NCBI GenBank assembly: GCA_947484245.1
Contig: CANKOT010000015.1
Span: 1-32,358, forward strand
Length of the DNA stretch: 32,358 nt
DNA from: Comamonadaceae bacterium
Lineage (GTDB): Bacteria > Pseudomonadota > Gammaproteobacteria > Burkholderiales > Burkholderiaceae
Direction: 5' to 3'
A program made the position numbers and the translations under genes. Positions 10,474 to 19,554 of this stretch are shown here, one piece after another (within the stretch, counting starts at the first letter, position 1; each line of letters opens with the position of its first letter). The notes under the pieces were generated by a model. The model was given only the letters and a program-made list of their open reading frames with translations, was not told the origin of the DNA and searched no databases.

Positions 10474-11879
10474 AACACGCTATTCGCCATATCCATTTCA
10501 TCGGCGTCGGTGGCTCCGGTATGAGCGGCATTGCCGAAGTTTTATTGAACTTGGGCTACACCATCTCCGGTTCTGACTTGGCTGACAGCACAACTTTGCG
10601 CCGCTTGTCGGGACTGGGCATTCAAACGCAAGTCGGTCACAGCGCTGACAATGTCAAAGGTGCCGACGCGGTGGTGACTTCGACGGCGGTGAAGTCAGAC
10701 AACCCAGAAGTACTGGCGGCCCGTGCAAAACATATTCCAGTCGTGCCGCGCGCGGTTATGTTGGCCGAGTTGATGCGCATGAAGCAGGGTATTGCGATTG
10801 CCGGAACACACGGCAAAACGACCACCACCAGTTTGGTGGCCAGTGTGTTGGCAGAAGGTGGTTTAGACCCCACTTTTGTGATTGGCGGTCGCTTGAACAG
10901 TGCCGGCACCAATGCAAAGTTAGGGACAGGTGACTACATTGTGGTCGAGGCCGATGAGTCTGACGCTTCATTTTTGAACTTGTTGCCTGTCATGGCAGTG
11001 ATCACAAACATTGATGCAGATCACATGGAAACCTATGGCCACGATTTCGAGAAACTGAAATCTGCATTTGTTGACTTCTTGCATCGCATGCCGTTCTATA
11101 GCACGGCCATTTTGTGCACTGACGATGCCGGTGTCAGAAGCATCATCGATGCCTTGGCCCGACCCATCACCAGCTATGGCTTGCAAGACGGCGCTCAAAT
11201 TAGGGCGGTGGATGTTCAAGCGAAAAATGGCCAAATGCACTTCACCGTGCAGCGGCGCAATGGCCTGACTTTGCCTGATCTCCCCATTGTTCTGAATTTG
11301 CCGGGTGAGCACAACGTTTTGAATGCGTTGGCAGCCATTGCAGTGGCTGTTGAATTAGGCGTAGACGACGGTGCCGTGCAGCGCGCATTGGCCGTGTTCA
11401 AAGGCGTGGGTCGTCGCTTCCAAAGGTATGGCGAGGTCAAACTTCAAAACAAAGCGGGCAGTTTCACTTTGGTTGACGATTATGGCCACCATCCTGTGGA
11501 GATGGCGGCCACCTTGTCTGCGGCGCGTGGCGCATTTCCAGGACGTCGTTTGGTGCTGGCGTTTCAGCCCCACAGGTACAGCCGAACACGCGATTGCTTT
11601 GAAGATTTTGTGAGTGTGATCAGTCAGGGTGCAGACACTGTTTTATTGTCTGAAGTTTATGCAGCCGGCGAGGCGCCGATCGTTGCCGCAGATGGTCGAA
11701 CCTTGGTGCGAGCATTACGTGTCGCAGGCAAAATTGAGCCCGTGTTCGTCGACAAAATTGAGGGCATGGCGCAGGCTATTTTTGACAATGCGAATGACGG
11801 CGACGTCGTCATTTGCATGGGTGCCGGCTCGATTGGTGCTGTACCCGCTCAGGTTCAAAAAATGGGAGGCGCGGCATGA
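10470..11879 (+). CDS. murC: UDP-N-acetylmuramate:L-alanine ligase MurC
   Basis: First Mur ligase of the stem-peptide pathway, 469 residues. It has the N-terminal [17 protein letters not shown] dinucleotide-like fold, P-loop GTHGKTTTT at residues 112-120, [25 protein letters not shown] and a C-terminal DDYGHHPVE motif diagnostic for MurC/Mpl rather than MurD/E/F. It starts inside the murG stop and ends overlapping ddl (ATGA at 11876-11879). This window also holds the recycling paralogue mpl at 25778-27172; the two should not be confused. Confidence 0.96.
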   Translation: MKHAIRHIHFIGVGGSGMSGIAEVLLNLGYTISGSDLADSTTLRRLSGLGIQTQVGHSADNVKGADAVVTSTAVKSDNPEVLAARAKHIPVVPRAVMLAELMRMKQGIAIAGTHGKTTTTSLVASVLAEGGLDPTFVIGGRLNSAGTNAKLGTGDYIVVEADESDASFLNLLPVMAVITNIDADHMETYGHDFEKLKSAFVDFLHRMPFYSTAILCTDDAGVRSIIDALARPITSYGLQDGAQIRAVDVQAKNGQMHFTVQRRNGLTLPDLPIVLNLPGEHNVLNALAAIAVAVELGVDDGAVQRALAVFKGVGRRFQRYGEVKLQNKAGSFTLVDDYGHHPVEMAATLSAARGAFPGRRLVLAFQPHRYSRTRDCFEDFVSVISQGADTVLLSEVYAAGEAPIVAADGRTLVRALRVAGKIEPVFVDKIEGMAQAIFDNANDGDVVICMGAGSIGAVPAQVQKMGGAA

Positions 11880-12853
11880 TGACAGCCCCTCTCCAATTTG
11901 GCAAAGTGGCAGTCCTCATGGGCGGCCGTTCTGCTGAACGCGAAGTCTCTTTCATGTCAGGCACGGGTGTGTTGGCGGCATTGCGGGCCAGGGGTGTTGA
12001 CGCCCATCCCTTTGATCCCGCTGAACGTAATTTAAGTGACTTGAAAGAAGAAGGTTTTGACCGATGCTTCATTGCATTGCATGGCCGATTTGGTGAAGAC
12101 GGTACGGTTCAAGGTGCACTCGAATTACTCGGCATTCCCTACACCGGTTCGGGTGTCATGGCTTCTAGCATTGCCATCGACAAAACCATGACCAAGCGTG
12201 TTTGGCTGTCGGAAGGCGTGCCCACACCCCGATACGTCCTCCTGAAAAATGACAATCTTGGTGCTGATGCACAAGCAAAGGTCTTGCAAGCCTTGGCGTT
12301 GCCGTTGATTGTGAAGCCCGCGCGGGAAGGCTCTTCTATCGGTGTCTTTAAAGTTGAGACAGCCAGTGATTTACCGCATGCCCTTCAAGAGGCGGCCAAG
12401 TGCGATACCGATATTTTGTGCGAGCAATTCATTGCAGGCGATGAAGTGACGTGCCCTGTTTTGGGCGAAGGCGACACAGCACAAGCATTGCCCATCATTC
12501 GCATTGTGGCACCCGCAGGCAACTACGATTACGAACACAAATACTTTACCGATGAGACGCAATACATCGTGCCCTCTGGCTTGCCCGAGGCAGAAGAAAA
12601 AGTCATTCAAGCCCATGTCCTCAAGGCCTACCGTGTTTTGGGTTGTAAAGGATGGGGCCGTGTTGACGTGATGATTGATGCCAAAACAAGGCAAGCTTAT
12701 TTACTAGAAATCAATACGTCCCCTGGTATGACGAGCCACTCTTTGGTCCCCATGTCGGCCAAAGCTGCGGGCATGGATTACGAAGCCTTGTGCGTGCATT
12801 TGTTGGCCAACGCCGGTTTAGAGCACCCAAGCACAGAGAAGGAGGCGGCATGA
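11876..12853 (+). CDS. ddlB: D-alanine:D-alanine ligase (DdlB)
   Basis: ATP-grasp enzyme making the D-Ala-D-Ala dipeptide used by MurF. Two consecutive ATG codons (11876 and 11879) could start it; the first forms the ATGA overlap with murC, and a GGGAGGCG ribosome-binding site lies just upstream. About 325 residues. Motifs are [17 protein letters not shown] near the N-terminus, [39 protein letters not shown] in the ATP-grasp core, and [16 protein letters not shown] near the C-terminus (metal and D-Ala binding). It ends in an ATGA overlap with ftsQ. The symbol ddlB follows dcw location. Confidence 0.95.
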   Translation: MMTAPLQFGKVAVLMGGRSAEREVSFMSGTGVLAALRARGVDAHPFDPAERNLSDLKEEGFDRCFIALHGRFGEDGTVQGALELLGIPYTGSGVMASSIAIDKTMTKRVWLSEGVPTPRYVLLKNDNLGADAQAKVLQALALPLIVKPAREGSSIGVFKVETASDLPHALQEAAKCDTDILCEQFIAGDEVTCPVLGEGDTAQALPIIRIVAPAGNYDYEHKYFTDETQYIVPSGLPEAEEKVIQAHVLKAYRVLGCKGWGRVDVMIDAKTRQAYLLEINTSPGMTSHSLVPMSAKAAGMDYEALCVHLLANAGLEHPSTEKEAA

Positions 12854-13638
12854 AAAAACCGCTTGTCTTGCCCATGGATGTGCGACTCATGCAGTGGACT
12901 TCATTGACCCTGTTTGTGCTGGCCTTCCTGCTTTGCATGGCCAGCGCAATTGGGTGGCTGTTTCGGCATCCTGCGTTCTCTATTCAGAGCATTACGGTCA
13001 AGGGCAATGTGACACACAGCAATGTGGTGACCTTAAGGGCCAACGTGCTGCCACAGTTGTCGGGTAATTTTTTCACCTTGAATCTTTTGCAAGCACGTCA
13101 AGCCTTTGAGCAAATTCCTTGGATCCGTTCTGCCTTGGTCAGGCGCGAATTCCCCAATCGTTTGTCGGTCACTTTGGATGAATTCTCACCCGTTGCGCAA
13201 TGGAATGTTGAGGGAGATGGCAAGTTTTTAAGCACAGAGGGCATCGTCTTTGAGGTCAATGCAGATGAAGTCGAAACAGATTCATTACCACTTTTGAAAG
13301 GCCCTGAGGCACAAGCCAAAGCAGTTTTAGAAATGTATCAATTTTTAAAACCTCTTTTGAACAAGATGGACATGCGCATCGACAAATTAGAACTCAGTCA
13401 AAGGGGCAGTTGGTCTGCGCAGTTAGAGTCTGGCGCCAGTTTGGAATTGGGCCATGGTTCGCAGCAAGAAGTTGGCGAGAGATTGCAGATTTTTTTTAAA
13501 ACCTTAACGCAAGTGTCCTCGCGTTATGGCCGGACTGCCACGTCATTGCTGTCGGCAGATTTGCGTTATGAAAATGGTTACGCCTTGCGGTTGAGGGGTG
13601 TCAGTACAGTGGTTCCAGAGAGTTTGAAAAAACTCTGA
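12850..13638 (+). CDS. ftsQ: Cell division protein FtsQ
   Basis: Bitopic inner-membrane protein of 262 residues: short cytoplasmic tail, membrane span at about residues 16-38, then a periplasmic POTRA domain (from about 44, [16 protein letters not shown]) and a beta domain. It scaffolds FtsB and FtsL. ATG 12850 is preceded by GAAGGAGGCGGC, a strong ribosome-binding site, and overlaps the ddl stop (ATGA). The motif [28 protein letters not shown] is typical of FtsQ. A 38-base gap separates it from ftsA, the first real break in the coupled chain. Confidence 0.94.
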   Translation: MKKPLVLPMDVRLMQWTSLTLFVLAFLLCMASAIGWLFRHPAFSIQSITVKGNVTHSNVVTLRANVLPQLSGNFFTLNLLQARQAFEQIPWIRSALVRREFPNRLSVTLDEFSPVAQWNVEGDGKFLSTEGIVFEVNADEVETDSLPLLKGPEAQAKAVLEMYQFLKPLLNKMDMRIDKLELSQRGSWSAQLESGASLELGHGSQQEVGERLQIFFKTLTQVSSRYGRTATSLLSADLRYENGYALRLRGVSTVVPESLKKL

Positions 13639-13676
13639 TCAGTAGATTGAAGATATAGACAAGAACGGTTGAACAT

Positions 13677-14906
13677 ATGGCAAAAGAATACAAAGATTTG
13701 GTAGTCGGTCTCGACATTGGTACATCCAAGGTCATGGTCGTTGTTGCCGAGGTGATGCCAGGTGGCGAGTTGAAGCTTGCTGGCATGGGTGTGGCGCCGG
13801 GCAACGGGTTAAAGCGGGGCGTCGTGGTCAACATTGATGCGACTGTGCAAAGTATTCAGCAAGCGCTCAAAGAAGCTGAATTGATGGCAGATTGCAAGAT
13901 CACTCGCGTGAACACGGGCATTACGGGCAGCCACATTCGGGGTTTGAACTCAAGTGGCATGGTGGCCGTGAAAGACAAAGAAGTGACGCCTGCCGACGTT
14001 GCACGCGTGGTTGAAACCGCCAGGGCCATTAATATTTCTACAGACCAACGCTTGTTGTTGGTAGCCCCCCAAGAGTTTGTGATCGATGGCCAAGACGTGA
14101 AAGAGCCGATTGGCATGAGTGGTATGCGCTTAGAAGCCAAGGTGCACATCGTCACGGGGGCGCAGAGCGCTGCCGAAAACATCATCAAGTGCGTGCGTCG
14201 ATGCGGCCTGGAAGTGGATCAGCTCTTGCTCAATCCTTTGTCTTCTAGCTTGGCGGTGCTGACCGAAGACGAGCGTGAATTGGGTGTGGCCTGCGTAGAC
14301 ATTGGCGCTGGTACCACCGATGTGGCCATCTTTACCAACGGTGCAATTCGTCACACCGCAGTGATTCCGATTGCAGGCGATTTGATCACCAGCGACATTG
14401 CCATGGCACTGCGAACCCCCACCAAAGATGCAGAAGACATCAAAGTTGAAAGCGGTTGTGCCAAGCAGTTATTGGCCGACCCTGAAGCACAAGTGGAAGT
14501 GCCTGGTCTGGGTGATCGCGCACCGCGCATGTTGTCTAAGCAAGCTTTGGCCGGTGTGATTGAGCCGCGTGTGGAGGAAATCTTTTCACTGGTGCAGCAG
14601 GTCATTCGTGAATCAGGGTACGAAGAAGTTTTGTCTTCTGGCATTGTGCTCACAGGCGGCAGCGCCGTCATGCCTGGCATGGTGGAGTTGGGTGAAGATA
14701 TTTTCTTGAAGCCTGTTCGCCGCGGCGTTCCCAAATACAGCGGTGCATTGTCTGACATGGTGAGTCAGCCCCGTGTGGCCACTGTCATGGGCTTGATGGA
14801 AGAAGCCCGATTGGCTCGGTTAAGAGGTTTCAAAGTTTCTCAGAAGAAGGGTTCCATGAACAACGCTTTCACTCGTTTGAAAGACTTTATTGTGGGGAAC
14901 TTCTAA
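13677..14906 (+). CDS. ftsA: Cell division protein FtsA
   Basis: Actin-fold ATPase, 409 residues, that tethers FtsZ filaments to the inner membrane. The phosphate-1 loop VGLDIGTSK is at residues 10-18, the phosphate-2 loop appears as CVDIGAGTTDVAIF, and the adenosine region as IVLTGGSAVMPGM. The C-terminal peptide, about residues 394-409 (MNNAFTRLKDFIVGNF), is the expected amphipathic membrane-targeting helix. No strong ribosome-binding site is evident before the ATG (AACGGTTGAACAT). Confidence 0.96.
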   Translation: MAKEYKDLVVGLDIGTSKVMVVVAEVMPGGELKLAGMGVAPGNGLKRGVVVNIDATVQSIQQALKEAELMADCKITRVNTGITGSHIRGLNSSGMVAVKDKEVTPADVARVVETARAINISTDQRLLLVAPQEFVIDGQDVKEPIGMSGMRLEAKVHIVTGAQSAAENIIKCVRRCGLEVDQLLLNPLSSSLAVLTEDERELGVACVDIGAGTTDVAIFTNGAIRHTAVIPIAGDLITSDIAMALRTPTKDAEDIKVESGCAKQLLADPEAQVEVPGLGDRAPRMLSKQALAGVIEPRVEEIFSLVQQVIRESGYEEVLSSGIVLTGGSAVMPGMVELGEDIFLKPVRRGVPKYSGALSDMVSQPRVATVMGLMEEARLARLRGFKVSQKKGSMNNAFTRLKDFIVGNF

Positions 14907-15031
14907 TGGACTGGCGCAAACGTTACTTGGCAAGGGGGAGTCCACATCAGCGATGTTGAAACCCCGAATCCCATAAAAAAAATTTTCAAAAATCAATATT
15001 TAGGCAACTGCAAAAGTTTTAGGAGAGCACC
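14907..15031 (+). promoter_or_regulatory. ftsA-ftsZ intergenic region
   Basis: At 125 bases this is the longest non-coding gap inside the dcw cluster. It holds an A/T-rich block at about 14972-15001 (runs of A followed by TTTT), which could be intrinsically bent or act as an UP-like element for a dedicated ftsZ promoter, and a clean ribosome-binding site AGGAG at 15021-15025, 6 bases before the ftsZ ATG. A 17-codon ORF (14906-14959) begins in a TAATG overlap with the ftsA stop; it may be chance. A precise -35/-10 pair could not be assigned with confidence. Confidence 0.4.
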
Positions 15032-16255
15032 ATGAGCATTGAAATGATCCAAGTCGAAGAGTTCAATCAAGGAACGCAAATTAAAGTGATCGGCGTGGGT
15101 GGCGGCGGCGGTAACGCCGTCGAACACATGATCGAGCGCAACGTTCAAGGCGTTGAATTCATCTGCGCCAATACCGATGCGCAAGCATTGGCACGCAGCG
15201 CAGCCCACCGCTTTATTCAGTTGGGTCACACCGGTTTAGGCGCAGGCAGTAAACCAGAAAAAGGTCGTGATGCCGCTGAGGAAGCCATCGAAGACATTCG
15301 CGCAGCGATCGAAGGCGCGCACATGTTGTTCATCACAGCCGGGATGGGTGGCGGCACAGGCACCGGTGCTGCGCCGGTCATTGCCCGCGTCGCCAAAGAA
15401 ATGGGCATTCTCACCGTGGGAGTGGTGACCAAGCCTTTTGACTTTGAAGGCGGCCGCCGCATGCAGAGCGCCGAATCTGGTTTGGCCGAGTTAGAAGCCA
15501 ACGTCGATTCGTTGATCGTGGTGCTCAATGAAAAGCTCATGGAATTGCCAGGGGGCGAAGACATGACCCAGGACGAGGCGTTTGCGCACGCCAATGACGT
15601 GCTCAAAAATGCGGTCGGTGGCATCGCCGAGATCATCAATGTGCCTGGTCACGTCAACGTCGACTTTGAAGACGTCCGTACCGTCATGGGCGAACCCGGC
15701 AAAGCCATGATGGGCACGGCCTCTGCCAGCGGTCCTGACCGTGCGCGCATTGCGTCTGAGCAAGCTGTCGCTTGCCCATTGCTTGAGGGCATAGATCTTT
15801 CAGGCGCTAAAGGTGTGTTGGTGTTGATCAGTGCGGCCAAAGGCTCCCTTAAATTGAGTGAATCCAAGCAAGCCATGAACACCATCCGCGCTTATGCCTC
15901 TGAAAGTGCGCACGTCATTTACGGTACGGCTTATGACGAAAGCTTGGGTGATGAAATTCGCGTTACTGTCGTGGCCACCGGCTTGTCAAGCCAAGGCGCA
16001 CGACGCACTGCACCGCCTTTGCAAGTGCTGCGCACAGGCACTGACAATGTGCCGTTCACCGAGGACACAGGCGACGCTGTGTCTTCCAACTTGGGCGGTC
16101 AATCCCCCACTTTGGGTGGTGACTACGGCCGTTTGAACACGCCCAGCGTGTGGCGGACCAACCGCACACAAGCTGCCGCCAAAGTCGACGGCATGGCTTC
16201 CGCGGGCATGGACGACATTGAAATTCCAGCTTTTTTGCGCAAGCAAGCAGACTGA
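15032..16255 (+). CDS. ftsZ: Cell division GTPase FtsZ
   Basis: Tubulin homologue of 407 residues forming the Z ring. The GTP tubulin signature GGGTGTG is at residues 106-112, preceded by the N-terminal KVIGVGGGGGNAV nucleotide-binding segment. The T7 synergy loop region is in the form VNVDFEDVRTVM. After a variable linker the conserved C-terminal peptide DDIEIPAFLRKQAD (394-407) provides the FtsA/ZipA docking site. It has its own strong ribosome-binding site and a longer upstream gap than other cluster genes, consistent with independent, high-level expression. Confidence 0.97.
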   Translation: MSIEMIQVEEFNQGTQIKVIGVGGGGGNAVEHMIERNVQGVEFICANTDAQALARSAAHRFIQLGHTGLGAGSKPEKGRDAAEEAIEDIRAAIEGAHMLFITAGMGGGTGTGAAPVIARVAKEMGILTVGVVTKPFDFEGGRRMQSAESGLAELEANVDSLIVVLNEKLMELPGGEDMTQDEAFAHANDVLKNAVGGIAEIINVPGHVNVDFEDVRTVMGEPGKAMMGTASASGPDRARIASEQAVACPLLEGIDLSGAKGVLVLISAAKGSLKLSESKQAMNTIRAYASESAHVIYGTAYDESLGDEIRVTVVATGLSSQGARRTAPPLQVLRTGTDNVPFTEDTGDAVSSNLGGQSPTLGGDYGRLNTPSVWRTNRTQAAAKVDGMASAGMDDIEIPAFLRKQAD

Positions 16256-16311
16256 TTTTCAATCGCAGTGGGTCTAACAACCTTCTTCAAGCAAGCTTGG
16301 GTCTGAGAATT

Positions 16312-16323
16312 TAAAATCAACCT
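16312..16323 (+). promoter_or_regulatory. Predicted -10 element abutting lpxC start
   Basis: TAAAAT at 16312-16317 is followed by six bases (CAACCT) and the lpxC ATG. With the usual 6-8 base distance from -10 to transcription start, the transcript would begin at or next to the A of ATG. No Shine-Dalgarno sequence is visible in the preceding 30 bases. No good -35 hexamer is seen at 16-18 bases. Confidence 0.45.
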
Positions 16324-17247
16324 ATGCTTGCTCAAAGAACCATCAAAACCCTCACCCAAGCAGTGGGTGTGGGTTTGCACAGCGGCCAGCGGGTTGAGCT
16401 AACCCTCAAACCTGCAGCGCCTGATACAGGCATTGTGTTTCGCCGTGTCGATTTGGTTGAGCCTGTCGACATTCATATCTCTGCACAAAGCGTGACCGAC
16501 ACGCGTTTGGCTTCCACCATTTCCAGCGGTCAAGCCAAAGTTCATACGGTTGAACACTTGATGTCGGCTTGTGCAGGCTTAGGCATCGATAACTTGATCA
16601 TTGAGATCACGGCAGAAGAGGTGCCCATCTTGGATGGCTCTGCCTCTTCCTTTGTCTTCTTGCTGCAAAGCGCAGGCATTGAATTGCAAAAGGTCCCCAA
16701 GAAATTCATTCGCGTTTTAAAAACAGTCGAAGTGAAAGACGGGCAGGGCGAAAACATCAAATGGGCCAAGTTGGAGCCTTACAACGGCTACCGTCTGAGT
16801 TTTGAGATTGATTTCCATCACCCTGCGGTCGACTCCACCGGGCAGCAAGTGGTCTTCGACATGGGTCAAGACGTGTACGCACGCGACATCGCTCGAGCAC
16901 GCACCTTTGGTTTTACAAAAGATGTCGAAATGTTGCGATCTAACGGCTTGGCCTTGGGCGGCGGTTTAGACAACGCCATTGTGATGGACGACTACAAAGT
17001 TCTCAACAGCGATGGTCTTCGGTATGACGATGAATTTGTGAAGCACAAGATCTTGGATGCGATGGGCGATCTGTATCTGATTGGCAAGCCACTCATTGCC
17101 AGTTACACAGCCTTTCGTTCCGGACATGCCATGAACAATTTATTGCTGCGGGCCCTGCTCGAGCAACCTGATGCCTATGAGATTGTCAGCTTCGATGATG
17201 TGAAAAAAGCACCCGAAGGTTTCGCGCTTCCCTTGCGTGCTTGGTAA
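16324..17247 (+). CDS. lpxC: UDP-3-O-acyl-N-acetylglucosamine deacetylase LpxC
   Basis: Zinc deacetylase of 307 residues catalysing the committed step of lipid A synthesis in the cytoplasm. Zinc ligands are recognisable: H78 in HTVEHLMSA, and H241 and D245 in [10 protein letters not shown]. The catalytic base E77 and H268 (SGHAMNN) are also present, and [16 protein letters not shown] forms part of the domain I/II core. It follows ftsZ by 68 bases as in most proteobacterial dcw clusters. It lacks a visible Shine-Dalgarno sequence, and a TAAAAT hexamer sits 6 bases before the ATG, so it may be transcribed as a leaderless message as well as by read-through. Confidence 0.97.
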   Translation: MLAQRTIKTLTQAVGVGLHSGQRVELTLKPAAPDTGIVFRRVDLVEPVDIHISAQSVTDTRLASTISSGQAKVHTVEHLMSACAGLGIDNLIIEITAEEVPILDGSASSFVFLLQSAGIELQKVPKKFIRVLKTVEVKDGQGENIKWAKLEPYNGYRLSFEIDFHHPAVDSTGQQVVFDMGQDVYARDIARARTFGFTKDVEMLRSNGLALGGGLDNAIVMDDYKVLNSDGLRYDDEFVKHKILDAMGDLYLIGKPLIASYTAFRSGHAMNNLLLRALLEQPDAYEIVSFDDVKKAPEGFALPLRAW

Positions 17248-17341
17248 TGAATGTCGGATCAAGCAGCGCCCTCTTTGAAAGATTCGCTGGCGCAACGCGA
17301 TCGAATGATCAGTACCCAGCCCAGCAGCCACTAAGGCGTTA

Positions 17342-17890
17342 TCAATGACTGCGGCCGTCTTTGAACATGCCGTGGGTTTTTCGATGAAGAACATCCAAGG
17401 CAGCCAGTTTGTTCAAGGAAGGACTGGCGTGCGCATGTGTGATGGCCAAGCCCAATGCATCAGCTGCATCGGGGCCAGGCACTGACGGAAGCTTCAACAT
17501 GCGTTTCACCATTTCTTGAATTTGAGATTTGGCCGCACGGCCATGACCCGTAATGGCCTTCTTCATTTGCAATGCGGTGTATTCAGCCACTGGCAAATTG
17601 CATGAAACCAGAGCGGTTAGGCAACATCCACGTGCTTGGCCTAACAGCAAAGTGGCCTGCGGGTTGACATTGACGAAGACAATTTCGACCGACGCGACTT
17701 GGGGCTGGTAACGCTGATTGATTTCAAGGATGCCGTCGTAAATCACCTTCAGACGATTGGGCAAGTTACCTTGTTCAACTTTGTGGGTTCGAATGACACC
17801 ACTGGCGACGTAGTTGAGTTTGGAGCCGTCAACGTCAATCACACCAAAACCAGTGATTTGAAGGCCAGGGTCAATGCCAAGAATTCTCAT
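17342..17890 (-). CDS. ruvC: Holliday junction resolvase RuvC
   Basis: Endodeoxyribonuclease of 182 residues that resolves Holliday junctions with RuvAB. All four acidic catalytic positions are visible: D7 (ILGIDPGL), E69 (VEIVFV), D141 and D144 ([16 protein letters not shown]). Length matches E. coli RuvC (173). It lies 21 bases downstream of mtgA on the same strand and converges on lpxC. The 21-base gap contains no Shine-Dalgarno sequence but does contain a -10-like GACAAT. No ruvA or ruvB is in view. Confidence 0.96.
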   Translation of the reverse strand: MRILGIDPGLQITGFGVIDVDGSKLNYVASGVIRTHKVEQGNLPNRLKVIYDGILEINQRYQPQVASVEIVFVNVNPQATLLLGQARGCCLTALVSCNLPVAEYTALQMKKAITGHGRAAKSQIQEMVKRMLKLPSVPGPDAADALGLAITHAHASPSLNKLAALDVLHRKTHGMFKDGRSH

Positions 17891-17925
17891 GCTGCGATTG
17901 TCATTCGGTGTTCAGGGTAAAGCAA
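17891..17925 (-). promoter_or_regulatory. Predicted ruvC promoter, leaderless layout
   Basis: On the - strand, TTGCTT (17925-17920) and GACAAT (17902-17897) are separated by 17 bases, and GACAAT is followed by six bases (CGCAGC) and the ruvC ATG. The -35 lies in the last codons of mtgA. This is the best-spaced -35/-10 pair among the similar starts in this window. Confidence 0.5.
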
Positions 17926-18658
17926 CATCATTCATGCGCGCCATGATGGTTTGAGCACGGTCACTCAAATAGACAGATTCAGGTAATTTCTCAAAAAATC
18001 GAGGTCGGGGCAACATCACCGCAAGCCGTGCAGATTCCCATTCGGTGAGTTTTGCGGCAGGTTTTTGAAAATAGTGCTGCGCTGCAGCTTCTGCCCCAAA
18101 AACGCCCAAGCCCCATTCCACATGGTTTAAATAAAGCGTGAGAATTTGTTTCTTTGACAAAAAGGTTTCGAGGGACAGGGTGATAACCCATTCTTGCGCT
18201 TTTCTCAACAGGGTTCGCTCGCCCGTGAGTAACAGGTTTTTTGCCAGCTGTTGCGTAATCGTTGAGCCGCCTACAATTTTGGGCGCTTTTGCCTTGGCAT
18301 TTTTTTTCTGAGCGGCTTGTGCTTCAAGCTTGGCTTGAGCACTGGCATTTTTTCGCCACGCTTTTTCAACAGCGTCCCACCAGACGCCATTGTGTTGGGT
18401 AAAGCCACTGTCCTCAGAAGCCAAGACGGCACGCTTCAAGGTGTTCGATATTTGATCTGCGCCGCGCCAATCTTGTCGCCAGATCAGATGGCCTTTTTGG
18501 GAAATGATTTGCCAAGCTTGAGAGCGCTGAAAGGCGGTAGAGGCTGGGTCAGAAAAGGCCATCAAGCCAACGCGACCGATGAAAAAAAATTGCAGCAACA
18601 CAAAGCCAACAAGCACAAGCTTGAGCCATTGTTGGAGTGCAAAGATGAAATTTTTCAT
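17912..18658 (-). CDS. mtgA: Monofunctional biosynthetic peptidoglycan transglycosylase MtgA
   Basis: GT51 glycosyltransferase of 248 residues that polymerises lipid II without a transpeptidase domain. It has an N-terminal membrane anchor (about residues 12-34), the catalytic E82 in SEDSGF, the GGSTITQQLAKNLLL motif from 130, and RKAQEWVITLSLETFLSKKQILTLYLNHVEWG later. Between the first and second motifs there is a Lys/Ala-rich insertion (about 104-126). Its ATG overlaps the stop of the TonB-like gene (ATGA), so the two are probably co-translated. Confidence 0.95.
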   Translation of the reverse strand: MKNFIFALQQWLKLVLVGFVLLQFFFIGRVGLMAFSDPASTAFQRSQAWQIISQKGHLIWRQDWRGADQISNTLKRAVLASEDSGFTQHNGVWWDAVEKAWRKNASAQAKLEAQAAQKKNAKAKAPKIVGGSTITQQLAKNLLLTGERTLLRKAQEWVITLSLETFLSKKQILTLYLNHVEWGLGVFGAEAAAQHYFQKPAAKLTEWESARLAVMLPRPRFFEKLPESVYLSDRAQTIMARMNDVALP

Positions 18659-19554
18659 GGCTTCAAAGTCTGAGGCGCAAGCATGCGGGTTTCCAAGGTT
18701 TCATCTCGAGAAAAACTAAAGCGTGTGACGACCACAAGTTGATCAGCTTGACGCTTCATTTCGGAGGTGAAACGGTCAAATGGCGAGGCACCTTGAACAA
18801 TGGCCAATGCGCGCTGATCAAGAATAGCGTTGCCTGAGCCTCGTGCAATTTCAGTTTGAATAATTTTGCCATGGGCACTCAATGTGATGGCCATGGTGAG
18901 ACTGCCGTAGAGTTTTTCGCCGTTGGCCTGCGGAAAATTTTCAGTGCCTGTGGTTTCAATGGTCCTGCGCATTTTGTCGTAATACCGTGCGAAGCTCACT
19001 TCCTGAGTCGCAGGGCCAATGAAACGTTTTTTGGGTCCGCCTTGCAGAATCTGCGACTGTTTTTCAATCTGAGCCAGTTGACTCGAAACTTGCTTTTGTC
19101 GTTCAGTTAGAGCATCGGCTTTTGCTGGCTCGTGTGCAGCTTGAGGATTTTGGCTGTTGGCTTGAAAAATTTCTTGTTTCAGTTGATGAATCAAGCGAGC
19201 CTGCTCATTTCTCAAGACCTCCATTTTTTTCTCTAACTGCTGCAGGTCTAGGCCACTTTGATCTTGCGATTGCGCGCTGAAGGGGTTGGATTGAAGTTGG
19301 GCGCCTTGTCCTTGTCCTCCGCCAGCCAAGTTGACTTGCGCCAATGCTTGAGGTTTGTCGGGCGCTTGGGTGCTGCGCGAATTGACCAACACCACTTCGA
19401 GGTTGGAATGTTCAAACAACCGATCAATTGGAAGGGGTGCGGCCCATTTCATCGAAAGGAAAACAGCATGCAAGAACACCGAAATACCCAAAGCCCACAC
19501 CAAATGGCGATGTGAGTCGCGCTGGAAAGTCAATGGTGTGAAAGGCTTGTGCAT
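18655..19554 (-). CDS. TonB family protein (energy-transducer-like)
   Basis: 299-residue protein with TonB-like architecture. A membrane span at about residues 19-36 contains the S25-xxx-H29 pattern typical of TonB proteins that couple to ExbB/ExbD. A glutamine-rich coiled-coil region spans about 102-165, in place of the usual Pro-rich spacer. The C-terminal domain from about 190 (EVSFARYYDKMRRTIE, then GSLTMAITLSAHGKIIQTEIARGSGNAILDQRALAIV) matches the TonB C-terminal fold, as in TonB/TolA relatives. No exbB, exbD or outer-membrane receptor lies nearby. The start shares a base with the upstream exoribonuclease stop (TAATG), and the end overlaps mtgA. Its role is uncertain; the context suggests an envelope function. 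Confidence 0.8.
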   Translation of the reverse strand: MHKPFTPLTFQRDSHRHLVWALGISVFLHAVFLSMKWAAPLPIDRLFEHSNLEVVLVNSRSTQAPDKPQALAQVNLAGGGQGQGAQLQSNPFSAQSQDQSGLDLQQLEKKMEVLRNEQARLIHQLKQEIFQANSQNPQAAHEPAKADALTERQKQVSSQLAQIEKQSQILQGGPKKRFIGPATQEVSFARYYDKMRRTIETTGTENFPQANGEKLYGSLTMAITLSAHGKIIQTEIARGSGNAILDQRALAIVQGASPFDRFTSEMKRQADQLVVVTRFSFSRDETLETRMLAPQTLKP

